NCBI RefSeq assembly: GCF_007483665.1
Contig: NZ_VIQO01000012.1
Span: forward strand, 310,001-374,000
Source: Catellatospora sichuanensis
Lineage (GTDB): Bacteria; Actinomycetota; Actinomycetes; Mycobacteriales; Micromonosporaceae
Direction: 5' to 3'
DNA length: 64,000 nucleotides
Each line of letters starts with the position of its first letter. The first letter of the stretch is position 1. Below the pieces are notes generated by a model, which was not told the DNA's origin, searched no databases, and was given only the letters and a program-made list of their open reading frames with translations. A program made the position numbers and the translations under genes. Of the stretch, positions 60,735 through 64,000 are shown piece by piece.

Positions 60735-62879
60735 ATGCAGAACGACCCCGCCGCCCCGGTCGTCGATCCCGCCCACGCTCGGCCGCATCCCACCGCCGGC
60801 GAATACCGGTCGGCCGTCGAGCAGGCGCGCCGCGCCGCCGCCGCGTACTACGCAGGCGAGCAGACCCCGCTCGACGACGCGGACTACGACGCGCTGTACG
60901 CCCGGATCGTGGCCAGCGAGCGCGAGCACCCGCAATGGCGGGCCGCCGACTCCCCCACCGCGGTCGTCGGGACCCCCGGCGGCGACGTCGAGCACAGCAC
61001 GCCCATGCTCAGCATCGGCAACGTCTTCGACCGCGAAGGCCTGCACGACTGGGCGGCCAAGCTCGACAAGGCACTCGGCCGCCCGGCCACCCCGTACACC
61101 GTCGAACCGAAGATCGACGGGCTGGCCATCGCCGTGCGGTACGCCGAGGGCAGGCTCGTGCAGATCGCCACCCGCGGTGACGGCTACACCGGCGAGGACG
61201 TCACCAGCCAGGCCCGCCTGATCGCAGGCCTGCCGGCGCGGCTGTCCGCGCCGGTGACCATCGAGGTCCGCGGCGAGGTCTACATGACCGACGCCGACTT
61301 CGCCAAGGGGTGCGACCTGCGGCTCGCCCACGGCGAACCGGTGTTCGCCAACCCGCGTTCGGCGGCCGCCGGATCACTGCGGGCACAGCGCGTCTACGAC
61401 GTCCCCCTGTCGTTCATGGCGTACGCCGCACACGGCCTGCCCGACGAACACGCCCACAGCCACTCCGCGGCGATCGAGCACCTCGGGGCCCTCGGCGTCG
61501 CCACGACCGCGTCATCCTCCGCAGGGCTGACCGTGTGCACCGACATCGAACAGGTCACCGCCGCCGTCGCCGCGCTCGGGGCACGCCGGGGCGAGCTCGG
61601 TTTCGGCATCGACGGCGTCGTCGTCAAGGCCGACCTCACCGAAGACCAGGCGCAGGCCGGGTACTCGACCCGCGCGCCGCGCTGGGGCATCGCCTACAAG
61701 TTCCCCGCCGACATCCGCACCACGAAGCTGCTGCGCATCGACGTGCAGGTCGGGCGCACCGGTGTCATCACCCCCGTCGCCGTCCTCGAACCGGTCCAGG
61801 TCGGCGGCGTCGTGGTCACCTCCGCGACGCTGCACAACTTCACCGACCTGCAGCGGCGCGACGTGCGTGCCGGTGACACCGTGCACGTCCGCCGCGCAGG
61901 TGACGTCATCCCGGAGATCACCGGCGCGGTGCACGACGCCCGGCCCGCCGACGCGGAGCCGTACACCCCACCGGTGTCGTGCCCGCGCTGCGGCGGCGAC
62001 ATCGACCGCAGCAACCTGCGGTGGCGCTGCGGCCGCGGCCGCGCCTGCGGTGAGAAGGCGACCCTGCTGTACTACACCAGCCGCGACGCGATGGACATCG
62101 AAGGCCTCGGCGAGAAGATCCTCGACGCGCTGCTCGCCGCCGGCCACATCACCGACGCCGCCGACCTGTACGGCCTCGACGTGCCGACCCTGGCGGCAAT
62201 GGACCGGCTCGGCACCGTGTCGGCCACGAACCTGGTCAGCAGCATCGCCGCGACCAAGGCCCGGCCGCTGTCACGCGTGCTGACCGGCCTGGGCATCCGC
62301 ATGACCGGCCGCACCCTGTCCCGGCGCATCGCCCGCCATTTCGGCACCATGGACGCCATCCTCGCCGCGACTCCGGCCGAGTGGGAGCAGGTCGACGGCA
62401 TCGGCAGCGAACGGGCCGCGGTCATCATCGCCGAACTCGCCGAGGTCGCGCCGCTGATCGCCAAACTCGCCGCGCACGGCGTCAACATGACCGAGCCCAC
62501 CGGCCGGGCCACCGCCACCGCCGCCGAAGCCGACACCGCGACAGACGCCGTGCTGCCGCTGCGCCGCCCGGACGGGACACCGATGACCGTCGTGGTCACC
62601 GGGTCCGTGCCCGGCCTGACCCGCAACCAGGGCAACGAGGCCGTCGAAGAACTCGGCGGCAAGTCGTCGGGCTCCGTGTCGGCCAGGACGGACTTCGTCG
62701 TCGTCGGCGACGGCGCCGGGTCCAAGGCCACCAAGGCCGCCGACCTCGGGCTGCCGATCCTGGACGCCGACAAGTTCGCCCAGCTGCTCACCGCCCACCG
62801 CACCGGGGACCACGACGCCGCCAGCGCGATCCTCGACACCGTGGTGCGCTTCACGCCCGCGGACGACCTCGCCCCATGA
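60735..62879 (+). CDS. ligA: NAD-dependent DNA ligase
   Basis: 714 residues from the ATG at 60735, with AAGGAG 9 nt upstream. All domains are in place: Ia (GEQTPLDDADYDALYARI, HSTPMLSIGNVF), the nucleotidyltransferase with lysine K126 in EPKIDGLAIAVRY, RGDGYTGEDVT, the OB fold (GRTGVITPVAVLEPVQVGG), a four-cysteine zinc finger (CPRCGGDIDRS and RWRCGRGRACG), HhH repeats (LAATPAEWEQVDGIGSERAAVI) and a C-terminal BRCT domain (VVVTGSVPGLTRNQGNEAVEELGGK). It seals nicks using NAD+. The sequence around K126 is slightly unlike the usual LKIDG, so it might be a second ligase rather than the main one. The next gene overlaps it by 4 nt. Confidence 0.92.
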   Translation: MQNDPAAPVVDPAHARPHPTAGEYRSAVEQARRAAAAYYAGEQTPLDDADYDALYARIVASEREHPQWRAADSPTAVVGTPGGDVEHSTPMLSIGNVFDREGLHDWAAKLDKALGRPATPYTVEPKIDGLAIAVRYAEGRLVQIATRGDGYTGEDVTSQARLIAGLPARLSAPVTIEVRGEVYMTDADFAKGCDLRLAHGEPVFANPRSAAAGSLRAQRVYDVPLSFMAYAAHGLPDEHAHSHSAAIEHLGALGVATTASSSAGLTVCTDIEQVTAAVAALGARRGELGFGIDGVVVKADLTEDQAQAGYSTRAPRWGIAYKFPADIRTTKLLRIDVQVGRTGVITPVAVLEPVQVGGVVVTSATLHNFTDLQRRDVRAGDTVHVRRAGDVIPEITGAVHDARPADAEPYTPPVSCPRCGGDIDRSNLRWRCGRGRACGEKATLLYYTSRDAMDIEGLGEKILDALLAAGHITDAADLYGLDVPTLAAMDRLGTVSATNLVSSIAATKARPLSRVLTGLGIRMTGRTLSRRIARHFGTMDAILAATPAEWEQVDGIGSERAAVIIAELAEVAPLIAKLAAHGVNMTEPTGRATATAAEADTATDAVLPLRRPDGTPMTVVVTGSVPGLTRNQGNEAVEELGGKSSGSVSARTDFVVVGDGAGSKATKAADLGLPILDADKFAQLLTAHRTGDHDAASAILDTVVRFTPADDLAP

Positions 62880-63532
62880 GCTTCGGCACCTACGCCCGCA
62901 AGGTGCGCGACCCGGCGCTGCCGTACACCCGACGGGTGGCGGCTCTGCGGTCGTGCGTACAGCTCTACCGGCCGATCGGCTTCCACGCGACATTGAGTTT
63001 CCTGGAGGAGCTCGCCGGACCGTACCAACGTGATGAGCCGGCGCTCCTCCGCGCGCTCGACGCGCTGACGCAGAGCCGCACCGGCTGGCACGCCGACCTG
63101 CGTGAATACGCTGAGATGCGCCGCCGGGCCAAGCGGCTCGGCCGACGCAGCCCTCGGTCCGGCGATCGTGACCCGAGCGCCTTCCCGGGCACCTGGCATG
63201 GCGCAACCCAGCCGGCGGCACTTCACGCGCTGCGGCACTGGCGGCGCGAACGGCTGCCGGCCCTGCTGACCGTGCCGGACGAGACTGCCGAGGCCATCAA
63301 CACCTGTGTCGAGGCTGCCCTCACCTCCGGCGGCGCCCTTGCGCCACAGCATCGGCAGCTGCTGGCAGGCGGCATCGTCGAGCTGCGACGACGCATCGAC
63401 ACAGACCTGTGGCAGCACGACTCGGCGGCCTACTACCGCGCCTGGAACCTCAGCAAAGTCGCCCGGCTGGTCGAGGACGCCACGGGACCGGGTACACGCT
63501 CCAGCCGGGCAGCCGAGGTCATGACGCCTTGA
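62876..63532 (+). CDS. Uncharacterised protein coupled to ligA
   Basis: 218 residues. The ATG overlaps the ligA stop (ATGA), so it is translated with the ligase. The N-terminal half (FGTYARKVRDPALPYTRRVAALRSCVQLYRPIGFHATLSFLEELAG) is basic, helical and rich in aromatic residues; the C-terminal half is also helical (INTCVEAALTSGGAL, LLAGGIVELRRRIDTDLW). No signal peptide, no known motif. A role in DNA repair is suggested only by the operon. Confidence 0.6.
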   Translation: MSFGTYARKVRDPALPYTRRVAALRSCVQLYRPIGFHATLSFLEELAGPYQRDEPALLRALDALTQSRTGWHADLREYAEMRRRAKRLGRRSPRSGDRDPSAFPGTWHGATQPAALHALRHWRRERLPALLTVPDETAEAINTCVEAALTSGGALAPQHRQLLAGGIVELRRRIDTDLWQHDSAAYYRAWNLSKVARLVEDATGPGTRSSRAAEVMTP

Positions 63533-63557
63533 CCGCGACCGCTGCGCACGACGGTCG

Positions 63558-64000
63558 TCAGGCGTCGAGAAAGCGGTGGATCAACGACATCGTGTACGGA
63601 AACGACGGCAACTCGGCCACCGGCACGTTCCGGAGCTCCGCCCGGCTGAACCACCGCGCCTCGGCGATCTCGCCCGGATCCAGCCTCAGGTCCGGATCGG
63701 CCACGACGGCGGAGAAGCCGACCAGCAGCACCGACGGGCCGCTGAACGACCATGGGTGGCTACCGGTGTACGCCAGCTGCATTGGCACCAGACCGGTCTC
63801 CTCCCACAGCTCCCGGACGGCCGCCCCCTCGAGCGTCTCCCCAGGCTCGACGAACCCGGCGACCAGATCCCATTCATGCTGGTACGGACCGTACGTCTGG
63901 CGCACCAGCAGAAGCCGGTCGTCATGCTCGACGGCGACGACCACGACCGGCGACATGGCGTTGGGCACGTGCCGCAGGGTCGAGCACTTCGGACAGCGCC
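63558..64000 (-). CDS. NUDIX hydrolase, NudC-like, N-terminus outside the window
   Basis: At least 147 residues; the frame is open to the right edge. The NUDIX box GFVEPGETLEGAAVRELWEETGLV is intact. Before it, RCPKCSTLRHVPNAMSP is a zinc-ribbon half-site (CPKC) and after it GSHPWSFSGPSVLLVGF is close to the SQPWPFPxS array of NADH pyrophosphatases. This suggests NudC, which cleaves NADH and decaps NAD-RNA, and argues that the ATG at 63968 is not the start. The first zinc cysteines and the N-terminal domain are outside the window. It is convergent with the ligA operon. Confidence 0.82.
   Translation of the reverse strand, partial: RCPKCSTLRHVPNAMSPVVVVAVEHDDRLLLVRQTYGPYQHEWDLVAGFVEPGETLEGAAVRELWEETGLVPMQLAYTGSHPWSFSGPSVLLVGFSAVVADPDLRLDPGEIAEARWFSRAELRNVPVAELPSFPYTMSLIHRFLDA

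Overview
The window is about 64 kb of very G+C-rich DNA with actinobacterial gene grammar: GTG and TTG starts, ATGA stop/start overlaps, leaderless starts, and families typical of Actinobacteria (DUF4328, DUF3040, DUF1876, DUF5709, LLM oxidoreductases, the FxSxx-COOH/HEXXH system). A filamentous actinomycete is likely. The family Micromonosporaceae is a guess. I found no rRNA, tRNA, CRISPR array or intact insertion sequence. Both ends are cut inside genes.

Layout. 1-6.4 kb: accessory-looking genes, namely a fusion of an ArdC-like domain to a DnaG-type primase core, a ribbon-helix-helix regulator, a GOLPH3-like protein, a P-loop kinase, and a remnant of a Cu/Zn superoxide dismutase gene. 6.4-12 kb: DUF1876, a phytoene-desaturase-like oxidase coupled to a lipase maturation factor, a repressor/membrane-protein pair with paired operators, and a leucine-rich-repeat-variant protein. 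12-15 kb: pgi and gnd. 15-25.2 kb: one tightly overlapping minus-strand operon encoding an oligopeptide ABC importer, an amidohydrolase, a DUF885 metallopeptidase, a SnoaL-like protein, a TIGR04076 protein and a flavin oxidoreductase. It is divergent from an XRE-cupin regulator and a plus-strand operon (25.5-30 kb) resembling hydroxyproline oxidation genes. My reading is a regulon that imports, cleaves and oxidises imino-acid-containing peptides.

30-37.5 kb: an MBL hydrolase, a membrane phosphodiesterase, DUF5709, and a TetR-controlled divergent cluster with an MddA-like methyltransferase and an alpha/beta-hydrolase to glycosyltransferase fusion. 37.5-39.2 kb: rox, a rifampicin monooxygenase, with a rifamycin-associated inverted repeat upstream. 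39.7-42.9 kb: a secreted GH12 endoglucanase and a secreted ricin-type/beta-helix protein, each with its own candidate operator. 43-45.5 kb: small unknown proteins.

45.5-55.7 kb is the most unusual part. A 60-residue peptide gene is translationally coupled to a HEXXH-motif protein and faces a divergent operon of an alpha/beta hydrolase, a caspase with a C-terminal effector-associated-like region, and an NB-ARC/TPR protein of the FxSxx-COOH system. No radical SAM maturase is present within the window. The next gene encodes a RING finger protein with a TerD-like region. Together this looks like a variant of a peptide-linked, caspase-armed signalling or conflict system. 55.9-64 kb: an FAD reductase, a leaderless solute-binding-like protein coupled to a cupin, an FN3/glucose-dehydrogenase-like protein, a cupin, a divergent NAD-dependent DNA ligase with a coupled unknown gene, and a NudC-like NUDIX protein cut by the right edge.
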